Positions 26,868 to 35,300 of a stretch of DNA of 54,447 bases are shown in pieces. Each line of letters begins with the position of its first letter. The stretch's first letter is position 1. The notes below the pieces were generated by a model. It had not been told where the DNA came from and made no database searches. It saw only the letters and a program-made list of their open reading frames with translations. Origin of the DNA: Paenibacillus nuruki (lineage in GTDB: Bacteria; Bacillota; Bacilli; Paenibacillales; Paenibacillaceae); the NCBI RefSeq assembly GCF_001721045.1, contig NZ_MDER01000026.1, forward strand, positions 1 through 54,447, given 5' to 3'. The position numbers and the translations under genes were made by a program.

Positions 26868-28502
26868 ATGAAAGAATCATCTCCATCGTCCCGCATGCTC
26901 AAGGGAGCATTTATATTAGCGTTAGCTGCTGTATTGTCTAAATTAATCGGCACAATCCAAAAAATACCGTTGCAGAATATCGGAGGCGATGGAGTATTCG
27001 GTATTTATAATGCGGTGTATCCTTTTTATACGCTCGTTCTTCTTGTAGCCACTGCTGGTTTTCCAGCTGCCGTCTCCAAATTTGTAGCTGAACGTATCGC
27101 CGCAGGTAATGAAGAAGGAGCAAGGCGCGTACTTACGATCTCATCCGTGATGTTGATCGTGTTAGGCGTAGTGGGTGGCATTCTGATGTACATAGGAGCA
27201 CCTTTACTAGCAGATTGGATTGATAACCGACATACAGAAGCCGCGATCCGTAGTTCAGCACTCGCTTTGCCGTTAGTACCGATCATGGCAGGGTTAAGAG
27301 GGTACTTCCAAGGAATGCACAATATGATTCCTACAGCTGTCTCTCAGGTTGCTGAACAGACGATTCGAGTAGCCGCTATGGTTATTCTACTACTGATGTT
27401 AGATCGTAATGGAGCCGCAGATGATTGGATCGCCGCAGGCGCTACATTTGGTTCTGCTGCTGGTGGAGCCGCTGGACTATTCGTGATGCTGATCTACTGG
27501 TGGATTTATCGGCAGAAATCAGCGAACAAGTTGTCTTTATCCTCTCAATCACATAGCGTGCATGAACCTGTCTTTCCGCTACTTAAAGCTTTATCATTAT
27601 ATGCACTCCCGATCTGCTTAGGCTCTTTGTCTGCTCCTTTAATCAGTCTGGTGGATACTTTTACCGTACCACGCTTATTAAAAGGGATCGGCTGGAGCGA
27701 AGCAGAAGCTATGGTACAATTCGGGATATACAATCGAGGTATGCCTTTAGTTCAGTTAATGTCGATGTTAGCAACTTCCTTATCAGTGCTATTTATTCCT
27801 GCGCTGGCAGATGCTAGAGTGCGTGATCGGATGGATCTGGTGCAATCACAGAGTCGGCAGGCATTAAGCTGGTTTTGGTTACTAGGGCTTGCTGCTTCAG
27901 CGGGTGTAGCTGTATTAGCAGTTCCGCTAGATATTATGTTGTATCAAGATGATGCAGGTAGCGAAGCGATGCGCTGGTTAGCATTTACAGGTGTAGGAGC
28001 TACCGTATCTATAGTGACCGCTGCATTATTGCAAGGAATGGGTTCTGTCAAAGCGCCAGCAGTACATCTACTACTTGCTACTGTGGTCAAAGCGGTGCTG
28101 AATATTATATTGGTGCCGTACTTTGGTATTAATGGTGCTGCTTTTGCGGGTATTGTTGGGTATGCGGTAGCTGCTGTATTGAATACATGGTTATTGATAC
28201 GATTAACACGTTTGCAAGTTACCTGGAAGCAAGATGTAGTGAAGCCTTTATTTTTAGTGGCTGTGATGTCTGGTGCTGTAATCGCATGGATGTTCGGCGC
28301 TGAATATCTATTTGATCGTTGGGCATTAGATGGACGTATTCAAGCTTCACTGATTACTTTAGGCGGAGTATGTATCGGTGGTGTTGTGTTTGCCGGCGGG
28401 ATATTCCAGTTGAAAATCATGACAACAGCAGAGATTATTGCTTTGCCGAAAATAGGCAAAAAACTAGCAAAATTACTTCAAAAATTCAAATTAATTTCGT
28501 GA
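26868..28502 (+). CDS. yabM: Polysaccharide flippase of the MVF/SpoVB family (YabM-like)
   Basis: This polytopic membrane protein of the MOP/MVF superfamily is related to YabM, SpoVB and lipid II flippases; it should move a lipid-linked sugar across the membrane, substrate unknown. The 544-residue sequence has about 14 hydrophobic segments and the typical start LKGAFILALAAVLSKLIGTI followed by GIYNAVYPFYTLVL. A GTG at 26862 could also start it, but ATG 26868 is nine bases after AAAGGAGC and is preferred. It lies upstream of the yabN-like gene, as in B. subtilis. Being homologous to SpoVB does not make it a sporulation gene. Confidence 0.88.
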   Translation: MKESSPSSRMLKGAFILALAAVLSKLIGTIQKIPLQNIGGDGVFGIYNAVYPFYTLVLLVATAGFPAAVSKFVAERIAAGNEEGARRVLTISSVMLIVLGVVGGILMYIGAPLLADWIDNRHTEAAIRSSALALPLVPIMAGLRGYFQGMHNMIPTAVSQVAEQTIRVAAMVILLLMLDRNGAADDWIAAGATFGSAAGGAAGLFVMLIYWWIYRQKSANKLSLSSQSHSVHEPVFPLLKALSLYALPICLGSLSAPLISLVDTFTVPRLLKGIGWSEAEAMVQFGIYNRGMPLVQLMSMLATSLSVLFIPALADARVRDRMDLVQSQSRQALSWFWLLGLAASAGVAVLAVPLDIMLYQDDAGSEAMRWLAFTGVGATVSIVTAALLQGMGSVKAPAVHLLLATVVKAVLNIILVPYFGINGAAFAGIVGYAVAAVLNTWLLIRLTRLQVTWKQDVVKPLFLVAVMSGAVIAWMFGAEYLFDRWALDGRIQASLITLGGVCIGGVVFAGGIFQLKIMTTAEIIALPKIGKKLAKLLQKFKLIS

Positions 28503-28540
28503 AAATAGGGACATTATTGAGAAATGTAAGGAGGAACAAT

Positions 28541-30022
28541 ATGAGTGCTCAAATTACAATAGTTGGATTGGGTTCAGGCGATGTTGATCAATTGACTGTC
28601 GGAATTTTTCGCAAATTAGAACAAGCTGAAAAGCTATTTGTTCGCACCAAAGATCATCCAGCATTAGAAGCTTTACAGGCTGATTTTGTCACATTTGATG
28701 ATGTATATGAATCGAAAAATTCATTTCCAGAAGTGTACGCAGAGATTGCTAATCGATTGTTACAAGCAGCAGTAGAGGGACTAGATACAGAAGAAATCAT
28801 CTATGCTGTACCCGGTCATCCGATGGTGGCTGAGAAAACAGTTCAGATTTTGCGTGAGCAGGGACAAGCGCTGAATATTACTGTGAATGTACTGGGTGGA
28901 GAAAGCTTTTTGGATGAGGCATTTACCCGTCTAGGCTTCGATCCTATCGAAGGATTCCAGTTACTAGATGCAGCGCAGTTGAATGCTCAATTGCTTCAGC
29001 TGCATACGGTCATTGGACAAGTGTATGATACGTTTACCGCTTCAGATGTCAAATTAAGCTTAATGGAACTGTATCCTGATGATTTTGAAGTGATCGTGTG
29101 TCACTATTTGGGAGTGCAAAGCAAAGAAATAATCGAACGTACACCTGTATATGAATTAGATCGTACTGAAAACTATGGTAATTTATCATTGATCTATGTA
29201 CCTCGTACAGAAGATGAGCAAATACGTAATCGTACATTTGCTCGTTTGCATGAGATCGTTGCTATTTTACGTAGTCCGGGTGGTTGTCCATGGGATCAAG
29301 AACAGACTCACCAATCGCTTCGCCAGAACTTTATTGAAGAAACCTATGAAGTGTTAGAAACGATAGATGATGATGATCCAGAACATATGCAGGAAGAATT
29401 AGGCGATGTGTTATTACAAATTATGCTTCATGCTCAGATCGAAGAAGAAACAGGGACTTTTACTGTTTATGATGTGATCGAAAGTCTGAATCAAAAATTG
29501 ATCTTCCGCCATCCGCATGTATTCGGTGATCGTGAAGCCAATGATGCGCAGACAGCACTCCAAAATTGGGATGCGATGAAAGTAGAAGAGAAAAAACTCA
29601 AAGGTACATTAGATGTAGCCGCTTCTCTTCTGGATGGGGTTCCACGTGATCTGCCTGCACTACTAACTGCTTATAAAATTCAGAAAAAAGCAGCTAAAGT
29701 CGGCTTTGATTGGGAAAATATCGAAGGTGCTTTTGCCAAAATGGACGAGGAAATTCTAGAGCTTAAAGAAGCAGTACGTGAAGGACATTCTGCATTAGAT
29801 CAACAGTTGGAGCTTGGAGATGTGTTGTTCTGTGCAGTGAATATTGCACGCTTTATCGATGCTGATCCTGAACAATCTTTAGCATTAGTCAATCGCAAAT
29901 TCAAACAAAGATTTCAATATATCGAACAGTCTTTACACACGCAAGTCAAAGATATTCGTTCGATGACACTGGAAGAACTGGATCAATTATGGGATGAAGC
30001 TAAATTGCAAAATAAAGGGTAA
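28541..30022 (+). CDS. yabN: YabN: tetrapyrrole methylase-fold plus MazG nucleotide pyrophosphohydrolase
   Basis: A fusion of an N-terminal SAM-dependent tetrapyrrole-methylase-type domain (about 1-220, with GLGSGDVDQLT and YAVPGHPMVAE) and a C-terminal MazG NTP pyrophosphohydrolase (about 230-493). The first MazG block has RSPGGCPWDQEQTHQSL and the metal-binding EETYEV...EELGDVLLQ, and a second MazG-like block has EILELKEAV and LELGDVLF. The role is probably cleansing of non-canonical nucleotides; the methylase substrate is unknown. ATG 28541 has AAGGAGGA upstream; the frame is open far into yabM but without support. Length is 493 residues. Confidence 0.92.
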   Translation: MSAQITIVGLGSGDVDQLTVGIFRKLEQAEKLFVRTKDHPALEALQADFVTFDDVYESKNSFPEVYAEIANRLLQAAVEGLDTEEIIYAVPGHPMVAEKTVQILREQGQALNITVNVLGGESFLDEAFTRLGFDPIEGFQLLDAAQLNAQLLQLHTVIGQVYDTFTASDVKLSLMELYPDDFEVIVCHYLGVQSKEIIERTPVYELDRTENYGNLSLIYVPRTEDEQIRNRTFARLHEIVAILRSPGGCPWDQEQTHQSLRQNFIEETYEVLETIDDDDPEHMQEELGDVLLQIMLHAQIEEETGTFTVYDVIESLNQKLIFRHPHVFGDREANDAQTALQNWDAMKVEEKKLKGTLDVAASLLDGVPRDLPALLTAYKIQKKAAKVGFDWENIEGAFAKMDEEILELKEAVREGHSALDQQLELGDVLFCAVNIARFIDADPEQSLALVNRKFKQRFQYIEQSLHTQVKDIRSMTLEELDQLWDEAKLQNKG

Positions 30023-30084
30023 TCAATTATTTCGAAAAAAATAAGCAGAGCATACGTTCTTATGTTATGATCTTTCTAGCAGCG

Positions 30085-30114
30085 TTGAAGCACACGCTTA
30101 CGGTATGCTATGAT
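30085..30114 (+). promoter_or_regulatory. Candidate promoter of the HU gene
   Basis: TTGAAG (30085-30090) and TATGAT (30109-30114) are 18 bases apart. About 160 bases of leader would separate it from the HU start, so other promoters may exist in this 254-base gap. Confidence 0.4.
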
Positions 30115-30276
30115 GCATATGGCACCAAAAACTCTAGTGAAATATAGAGGAATTTGGGATGTCGTGAAGAATGTAATATACTGTAGGCAAGCAACTTTGC
30201 GTAAACTTATTGTGCATGTATAGACAATCAGAATAACGCAGCTATATTTCTTTGAATATTTGGGAGGCTTTGAATA

Positions 30277-30549
30277 ATGAATAAAACAGACTTGATTAAC
30301 AACATTTCTACAAGCAGTGGATTGACAAAAAGAGATGTAGAAACAGTATTAAACGGTTTCCTTAGCGAAATTACAGATGCATTAACAAAAGGCGATAAAG
30401 TTCAATTGATCGGTTTCGGTACGTTTGAAACTCGCAAACGTGCAGCTCGTACTGGACGCAACCCGCAAACAGGTGAAGAAATTAACATTTCAGAATCTAC
30501 TGTTCCTGCGTTTAAAGCAGGTAACAAACTTAAAGAAGCGGTAAACTAA
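30277..30549 (+). CDS. hup: DNA-binding protein HU
   Basis: HU is the abundant nucleoid protein that bends DNA. The 90-residue protein starts MNKTDLINNISTSSGLTKRD and has the beta-arm signature GFGTFETRKRAARTGRNPQT (about 46-65). The C-terminus VPAFKAGNKLKEAVN is typical. GGGAGGC precedes the ATG. Its stop overlaps the rqcP start (TAATG). In B. subtilis the HU gene hbs is elsewhere, so its place between yabN and yabO is a Paenibacillus-like feature, as far as I recall. Confidence 0.95.
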   Translation: MNKTDLINNISTSSGLTKRDVETVLNGFLSEITDALTKGDKVQLIGFGTFETRKRAARTGRNPQTGEEINISESTVPAFKAGNKLKEAVN

Positions 30550-30833
30550 TGCGTCTGGACAAATTCCTGAAAGTATCGAGACTGATCAAGCGCCGTACTG
30601 TGGCAAAAGATGTGTCCGAGCAGGGACGAGTCCTGTTGAACGGACGTGAAGCCAAGCCTAGTGCTACACTTAAAGTCGGTGACGAGATTACGGTTCAATT
30701 TGGACAAAAGCTAGTCACTGTACAAGTAGAACGGTTGGCAGATAGTACGCGCAAAGACGAAGCAGCAACGATGTATACATTGCTTAAAGAAGAGCCTATC
30801 GTCAGACAGGATGATATTTTTTCCAAAGAGTAA
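30549..30833 (+). CDS. rqcP: RqcP (YabO), S4-domain ribosome-associated quality control protein
   Basis: RqcP works with RqcH on obstructed 50S subunits, helping add poly-alanine tails to stalled nascent chains. The 94-residue protein is an S4 RNA-binding domain: MRLDKFLKVSRLIKRRTVAK, then EQGRVLLNGREAKPSATLKVGDEI. It overlaps hup and ends at a strong terminator. In B. subtilis the sporulation genes yabP and yabQ follow; here only the terminator and 110 bases separate it from divIC. Confidence 0.92.
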   Translation: MRLDKFLKVSRLIKRRTVAKDVSEQGRVLLNGREAKPSATLKVGDEITVQFGQKLVTVQVERLADSTRKDEAATMYTLLKEEPIVRQDDIFSKE

Positions 30834-30874
30834 TTTGGAGAGATATCCAATGGTATATGTATTGCTCAGTGTTT

Positions 30875-30921
30875 AAAAAAGGTTGTCCTTAAGTCTTCGG
30901 ACTGGAGGACAGCCTTTTTTG
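30875..30921 (+). terminator. Rho-independent terminator after rqcP
   Basis: AAAAAAGGTTGTCCT (30875-30889) pairs with AGGACAGCCTTTTTT (30906-30920). An inner AAGTC-TTCG-GACT part gives a tetraloop cap. Very strong. Confidence 0.9.
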
Positions 30922-30933
30922 TTTTTGTTTTAA

Positions 30934-30945
30934 TTTGTCGACAAA
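30934..30945. promoter_or_regulatory. Palindromic Spo0A-box-like site upstream of divIC
   Basis: TTTGTCGACAAA is a perfect 12-base palindrome. Each strand contains TTTGTCGAC, which matches the Spo0A box at eight of nine positions. It lies 88 bases before divIC, in the only spacer that can hold its promoter. A single near-match could be chance. Confidence 0.35.
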
Positions 30946-31032
30946 GTGTTACAAATCGTTATTTTGTGGTAATGTTAATTAAAATGTAATGTTGGTGATA
31001 CGATAACGACAGACCATCAAGGAGGCAACCCG

Positions 31033-31392
31033 ATGATATCAAAACCTACGCCGATTCGAAGCGGTAGCTACAAAACAAATAATCAGTCATCTCAAGGAAA
31101 CAATGGGGCGCGCAGACGGCTACGGATTTGGATGCTTTTCATGGTGTTATTCCTGGGCTGGGCGATCTATACTTTCATCATGCAGTCGATACATCTAGCG
31201 GATAAAAAAGAAGAACTCGCACAGCATCAAGTGCAGAAGCAAAAAGCAGATGCAGCATTTGCTCAATCACAAAGTGAAGTGAAGCGATTGGAAGATCCTG
31301 AATACATCGGACAAGTCGCTCGTAAGCAATATGGTATGTATTTACCAGGTGAAACACCGATTTGGGCAACCGATGCAACAGACAGCAAATGA
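31033..31392 (+). CDS. divIC: Septum formation initiator DivIC (FtsB-like)
   Basis: DivIC is a bitopic division protein that pairs with FtsL and DivIB at the septum. The 119-residue protein has a basic cytoplasmic tail (1-33), one membrane helix (about 34-52, WMLFMVLFLGWAIYTFIM), then an extracytoplasmic coiled coil (about 55-95) and the conserved LEDPEYIGQVARKQYGMYLP block. AAGGAGGC precedes the ATG. The gene order rqcP-divIC-yabR is as in B. subtilis, minus yabP and yabQ. Confidence 0.92.
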   Translation: MISKPTPIRSGSYKTNNQSSQGNNGARRRLRIWMLFMVLFLGWAIYTFIMQSIHLADKKEELAQHQVQKQKADAAFAQSQSEVKRLEDPEYIGQVARKQYGMYLPGETPIWATDATDSK

Positions 31393-31433
31393 ATAATGAA
31401 GTGAAATAAGTCGTAAAACTGAGCATTAGTGAG

Positions 31434-31462
31434 TTGACCTTATTTTCGGCTTCCGTTATAAT
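31434..31462 (+). promoter_or_regulatory. SigA promoter of yabR
   Basis: TTGACC (31434-31439) and TATAAT (31457-31462) are separated by 17 bases, in the gap between divIC and yabR. Confidence 0.75.
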
Positions 31463-31530
31463 TTAATCAACGCAGATTGTAATCCGTAAGGGATTTTACT
31501 GTATATTTTAAGGGAGGATTATTTTACTCT

Positions 31531-32061
31531 ATGGCAATTGAAGTGGGCACCAAGTTAGAAGGCAAAGTGACGGGAATAACGCACTTTGGAGCATTTGTAG
31601 ATTTGTCGGGAGGTGTCACTGGTCTTGTTCACATCTCGGAAATTGCCGACAACTATGTAAAAGACGTTAATGACCATCTTAAAATGGGCGACGTCGTTAC
31701 TGTTAAAGTCATCAATGTCGACAAAGACGGTAAAATCGGACTTTCGATCAAGCAAGCCGTTGACAAACCAGCAGAACCAGCACCATCTTCTAGACCACCT
31801 CGTCCTGAGCGTAGCTTTGAGCAACGTAACAGCGGTGGCGGCGGTAGAGACGGCGGAGAACGTTCTGGAGGCGGCGGTGGCGGATTTAACCGCGGCGGTG
31901 GCGGTGATCGTGGAGGTCGTTCTTTCAACAAGCCAGCAGTTGGCAAACCTACGTTTGATGATAAATTGACACGCTTCATGAAAGATAGTGAGGAACGCAT
32001 TTCTTCACTCAAAAAAAATACGGAATCCAAACGTGGAGGCCGTGGTGCCAAGCGTAGTTAA
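31531..32061 (+). CDS. yabR: S1-domain RNA-binding protein with Gly/Arg-rich tail (YabR)
   Basis: The N-terminal 75 residues are an S1 RNA-binding domain, with VTGITHFGAFVDLSGGVTGL and GKIGLSIKQA. Residues about 82-135 are a low-complexity linker rich in Gly and Arg (RDGGERSGGGGGGFNRGGGG), resembling RGG boxes. A basic C-terminal helix ends the protein (DKLTRFMKDSEERISSLKK and KRGGRGAKRS). At 176 residues it is longer than B. subtilis YabR (about 128 as I recall), mainly because of the linker. GGGAGGAT precedes the ATG. It has its own promoter and terminator. Confidence 0.9.
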   Translation: MAIEVGTKLEGKVTGITHFGAFVDLSGGVTGLVHISEIADNYVKDVNDHLKMGDVVTVKVINVDKDGKIGLSIKQAVDKPAEPAPSSRPPRPERSFEQRNSGGGGRDGGERSGGGGGGFNRGGGGDRGGRSFNKPAVGKPTFDDKLTRFMKDSEERISSLKKNTESKRGGRGAKRS

Positions 32062-32091
32062 TCCTTACCTTGCATATAGAACACAATAACG

Positions 32092-32123
32092 ACCGTAGGT
32101 GCCTAGGCATCTGCGGTTTTTTT
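32092..32123 (+). terminator. Rho-independent terminator after yabR
   Basis: ACCGTAGGTGCC (32092-32103) pairs with GGCATCTGCGGT (32106-32117) with G-T pairs and is followed by seven Ts. Confidence 0.78.
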
Positions 32124-32181
32124 GCTATAGGTATGGTACACTAAATTGAGAGACTGCCCTCAGAGGAGAAGGAGAAGCCCG

Positions 32182-33132
32182 GTGTCAATATCAACTAATT
32201 CTGAATTGCCGCCAGGAACGATGATTAGCGGAAGAACCAGAGGACAACAGTATATGATACAGCGCGTACTGGGCACCGGAACCAACGGAACCGTTTATTT
32301 AGTGTCTGCTCTAGCGAATGGTAATCTATATGCATTGAAAATGGGAGCTTATAATCGTACGTTACAAGCAGAGATCAAACTTCTTTTTTCTTTACATAAG
32401 CATTGGAAAGAAACAGGAAAAAATCAGGTCAATCGTTATCTATATGATGCCGATGACTATGAAGAAGATGGACTCATTATTCCTTTTTATGTGATGAAAT
32501 ATGTAAAAGGTCAAACATTAAGTAATTTCCTTCGATCCAAAGGAAGTGAACATATAGGCAAAGCAGGTCTAGGGGTGCTAGAAATTTTACGTGATCTGCA
32601 TGAAGCAGATTGGGTATTTGGCGATCTCAAAGCAGAACATGTGATTATTACCGACGAAGGACAGGTAGAATTGATCGATTACGGTGGTGCAAGTCAAGCA
32701 GGACGAAGTCTGCATCAATTTACAGAATGGTATGATCGCAAATTCTGGAAAGCAGGCAGTCGCACAGGAGATTACGCCTATGATTTGTTTGCTTTTGCCG
32801 TGATGTGTATCAAATTATTCAATGAACCGGGCTTACAAAAAGTGATAGTTACTCAATTGCCACAAATACGAAGTTCTGCCGATCTGGTAACGCTGGTCGA
32901 CCAGACGCCCAGATTGAAACGGTATGCTCCTTGGTTAAAGCGTGCTTTGCGCGGAGAATTTGACAGTACTGGCGAAGCTTATCATGCATGGAAAGCAGTA
33001 AGTGGTTCAGGTGTATTGAATAGATATGGAGACAATGGCGATCCAGTGACCAGGCGCCTAAAAAATGCGCTGATCTGGTCGATCATTATATTAGGAATTA
33101 CATTACTTATCGCTTTATTCTTTACCAAGTAA
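32182..33132 (+). CDS. Membrane-anchored serine/threonine kinase-like protein (YabT-type)
   Basis: This is a protein kinase-fold protein in the place of B. subtilis yabT (prkD), a transmembrane kinase active in sporulation. The glycine loop is GTGTNGTV (31-38), the ATP lysine K53 (YALK), the helix-C glutamate E64, the catalytic loop FGDLKAEHV (146-154) and the metal motif DYG (166-168). The usual HRDLKxxN is altered: His is replaced and the magnesium-binding Asn is His153, while Asp148 and Lys150 remain. One C-terminal membrane helix (about 293-313) follows. I chose GTG 32182, preceded by AAGGAGAAG, for 316 residues. In B. subtilis, spoIIE and yabS lie just upstream; both are absent. Confidence 0.83.
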   Translation: MSISTNSELPPGTMISGRTRGQQYMIQRVLGTGTNGTVYLVSALANGNLYALKMGAYNRTLQAEIKLLFSLHKHWKETGKNQVNRYLYDADDYEEDGLIIPFYVMKYVKGQTLSNFLRSKGSEHIGKAGLGVLEILRDLHEADWVFGDLKAEHVIITDEGQVELIDYGGASQAGRSLHQFTEWYDRKFWKAGSRTGDYAYDLFAFAVMCIKLFNEPGLQKVIVTQLPQIRSSADLVTLVDQTPRLKRYAPWLKRALRGEFDSTGEAYHAWKAVSGSGVLNRYGDNGDPVTRRLKNALIWSIIILGITLLIALFFTK

Positions 33133-33160
33133 AAAACGATCAAGAAACGGGGAGTGTATG

Positions 33161-34603
33161 ATGAGTGGAAAGACATGGCAATCGTTGTTAGAGCATGTCA
33201 GAACACTTGTAAAAGAACAGCGTCTTTGCTCAGCTGGCGATACCATTATTGTCGCTGTATCAGGTGGGCCAGATTCTGTAGCACTACTTCATGTTTTGCA
33301 TGCTTTATCCGATGAATATCAATGGAAGCTAGTCTGCGCTCATCTTAATCATGGATTTCGTCCAGAAGAATCTGCACAAGAAGCGCAATATGTAGCTAAG
33401 ATATCGTCAGACTTGCACATTCCTTTTGAGCTAGAAGAAGTCAGTACGCCTGATTATATGGTAGAGACGGGTCAAGGACCACAAGAAGCTGCACGTACAT
33501 TACGCTATGATTTTTTGCATCGAATCGCTGAGAAATGGTCTGCACATTCGATCGCACTGGCTCATCATATGGATGATCAAGCAGAAACGGTATTGATGCG
33601 AATTTTGCGTGGATCAGGGGCTGAAGGATTAAGCGGAATAAAAATGCGTAGAACTGAAAAAAATGTGGAACTTATACGTCCGTTCTTACGTATATACAAG
33701 ACGACCTTGATTCATGCCTGTGAAGAATGCGATTTTGGTTACATTACAGATAGCAGTAATCTTCACCGCAAGTATACACGTAACCGTATCCGATTGGATG
33801 TTTTACCATTTTTGGAGCAATTTAATGAGCAGTTGGTGCCATCACTGGCAAGGCTTGCTGAAATTGTCGGAACTGAAAATGATTATATTCAACAGGAAAC
33901 AGGGACGTTATACGCAGAATTGGTTAAAGAAGAAGAAGGATCGTTTTCATTTGAAGTTACTTCTTTCGTGGAAGTGCATGTCGCTTTACAACGGAGGTTG
34001 ATTAAACTAATATTGAGTTATCTGTCACCATCTTACGAACAATTTGATTTTTCCAAAATTGAGATGGTTCGGGGACAGATTATGCAAAGTGGTCTCACAA
34101 GTTGGAGTCTGGATATTGGCGATAAGGTCACTTGTGTCCGAGAGTATCAGAATATCCGATTTATACGAGGAGTACCCAAGTTTTATGAACCATATTGTAT
34201 TCCGATTTTGCGTAATAATGAGGTTATATCTATTCCTTTTACCAAGGAGCAATTAGATATCCGATTATTGCCATGGAATAGGAATGATTCAGATCAGATG
34301 GAACTTTCTTCGGAGGAAGCGTTTTTTGATGCGGATTTACTGACTTTTCCGCTTTGTTTGCGTTCTCGCCGTCAAGGTGACTCGTTTAAACTTACAGGAG
34401 AAGGCGGAACGAAGAAAGTTAAAAATCTTTTTATCGATGAGAAAATACCATTATCTCAGCGTAATACTTTGCCTTTATTGGCTGATTTTCACGGTCAAGT
34501 GCTATGGATTCCAGGAATTCGACGTTCGGGATCAGCTTTGGTGCACCCGGGTACTTCTTGTGTAGTACATATGAGGCGAATAAAAACTGAAGAAAATGTT
34601 TGA
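33161..34603 (+). CDS. tilS: tRNA(Ile)-lysidine synthetase
   Basis: TilS converts C34 of the CAU-anticodon isoleucine tRNA to lysidine, so that it reads AUA and not AUG. The PP-loop motif AVSGGPDSVALLH is at about 32-44, followed by HLNHGFRPE and AHHMDDQAETVLMRILRGSG. Substrate-binding and C-terminal TilS domains fill the remaining length. Two ATGs (33158, 33161) are possible; the second is better spaced from GGGGAG and gives 480 residues. hpt follows, as in B. subtilis. Confidence 0.94.
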   Translation: MSGKTWQSLLEHVRTLVKEQRLCSAGDTIIVAVSGGPDSVALLHVLHALSDEYQWKLVCAHLNHGFRPEESAQEAQYVAKISSDLHIPFELEEVSTPDYMVETGQGPQEAARTLRYDFLHRIAEKWSAHSIALAHHMDDQAETVLMRILRGSGAEGLSGIKMRRTEKNVELIRPFLRIYKTTLIHACEECDFGYITDSSNLHRKYTRNRIRLDVLPFLEQFNEQLVPSLARLAEIVGTENDYIQQETGTLYAELVKEEEGSFSFEVTSFVEVHVALQRRLIKLILSYLSPSYEQFDFSKIEMVRGQIMQSGLTSWSLDIGDKVTCVREYQNIRFIRGVPKFYEPYCIPILRNNEVISIPFTKEQLDIRLLPWNRNDSDQMELSSEEAFFDADLLTFPLCLRSRRQGDSFKLTGEGGTKKVKNLFIDEKIPLSQRNTLPLLADFHGQVLWIPGIRRSGSALVHPGTSCVVHMRRIKTEENV

Positions 34604-34651
34604 TTATCGTCGATTCGGCTTGATAAGTATAATGTAGGAGGTTCAACCAAG

Positions 34652-35191
34652 TTGCGCAATGACATTGAAGAAGTACTCATCAGTGAAGAAGAGATTCAGC
34701 AGAAGATTTTAGAACTTGGCGCTAAGCTAAGTGACGATTACAAGGGACGCAACCCGCTTGTGATTTGTGTATTGAAAGGTGCTTTTGTATTTATGGCTGA
34801 TCTGGTTAAACGGATCGACGTACCGCTTGAGATTGATTTTATGGCGGTATCCAGTTATGGAGCATCTACCAAATCATCCGGTGTTGTCAAAATCATTAAA
34901 GATCTAGATGTTTCTGTTGAAGGACGGGACGTATTGATCGTAGAAGACATTATTGACAGTGGACTCACGCTTAGTTACCTTATGGAGGTATTGCGCGGTC
35001 GTAGTGCTAGTAGCGTACGTGTAGTTACTCTTTTCGATAAGCCAGCAGGCAGAACCGTTGACTTAGAAGCAGATTATACCGGTTTTGTTATTCCGGATGC
35101 TTTTATTGTTGGATACGGTCTAGATTATGCTGAGAAATACCGGAATCTCCCCTACATTGGGATTTTAAAACCGGCAATTTATTCAAACTAA
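34652..35191 (+). CDS. hpt: Hypoxanthine-guanine phosphoribosyltransferase
   Basis: The enzyme salvages hypoxanthine and guanine with PRPP. The 179-residue protein has the PRPP loop [18 protein letters not shown] (about 90-107) and [17 protein letters not shown] near 39-55. The start is TTG 34652 behind TAGGAGGT. It lies between tilS and ftsH, the standard Bacillales order. Confidence 0.95.
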   Translation: MRNDIEEVLISEEEIQQKILELGAKLSDDYKGRNPLVICVLKGAFVFMADLVKRIDVPLEIDFMAVSSYGASTKSSGVVKIIKDLDVSVEGRDVLIVEDIIDSGLTLSYLMEVLRGRSASSVRVVTLFDKPAGRTVDLEADYTGFVIPDAFIVGYGLDYAEKYRNLPYIGILKPAIYSN

Positions 35192-35241
35192 TTACCTATG
35201 CCTGAATAGCAGCAATATCCGTTATTTGGCTTCGAGCTCTA

Positions 35242-35271
35242 TTGAGAACGTAAGTCTGGCTATGGTAAAAT
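35242..35271 (+). promoter_or_regulatory. Candidate promoter of ftsH
   Basis: TTGAGA (35242-35247) and TAAAAT (35266-35271) are 18 bases apart, 29 bases before the ftsH start. Confidence 0.45.
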
Positions 35272-35300
35272 AATTTAAGTGTCTCGAGAGGAGGTAGGGG

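Noticed and set aside
26868-28502. Calling the flippase a sporulation protein (SpoVB)
   Set aside because: Its position matches yabM, the MVF family is broad, and other spore genes are absent, so a vegetative role is more likely.
31653-32051. A 132-codon proline/arginine-rich open frame on the minus strand
   Set aside because: It is the mirror of the Gly/Arg-rich yabR codons; composition alone keeps it open, and the plus-strand gene has promoter, ribosome binding site and an S1 domain.
32062-32181. tRNA genes after yabR, as in B. subtilis
   Set aside because: The gap contains only a terminator and a ribosome binding site; no tRNA cloverleaf can be folded in it.
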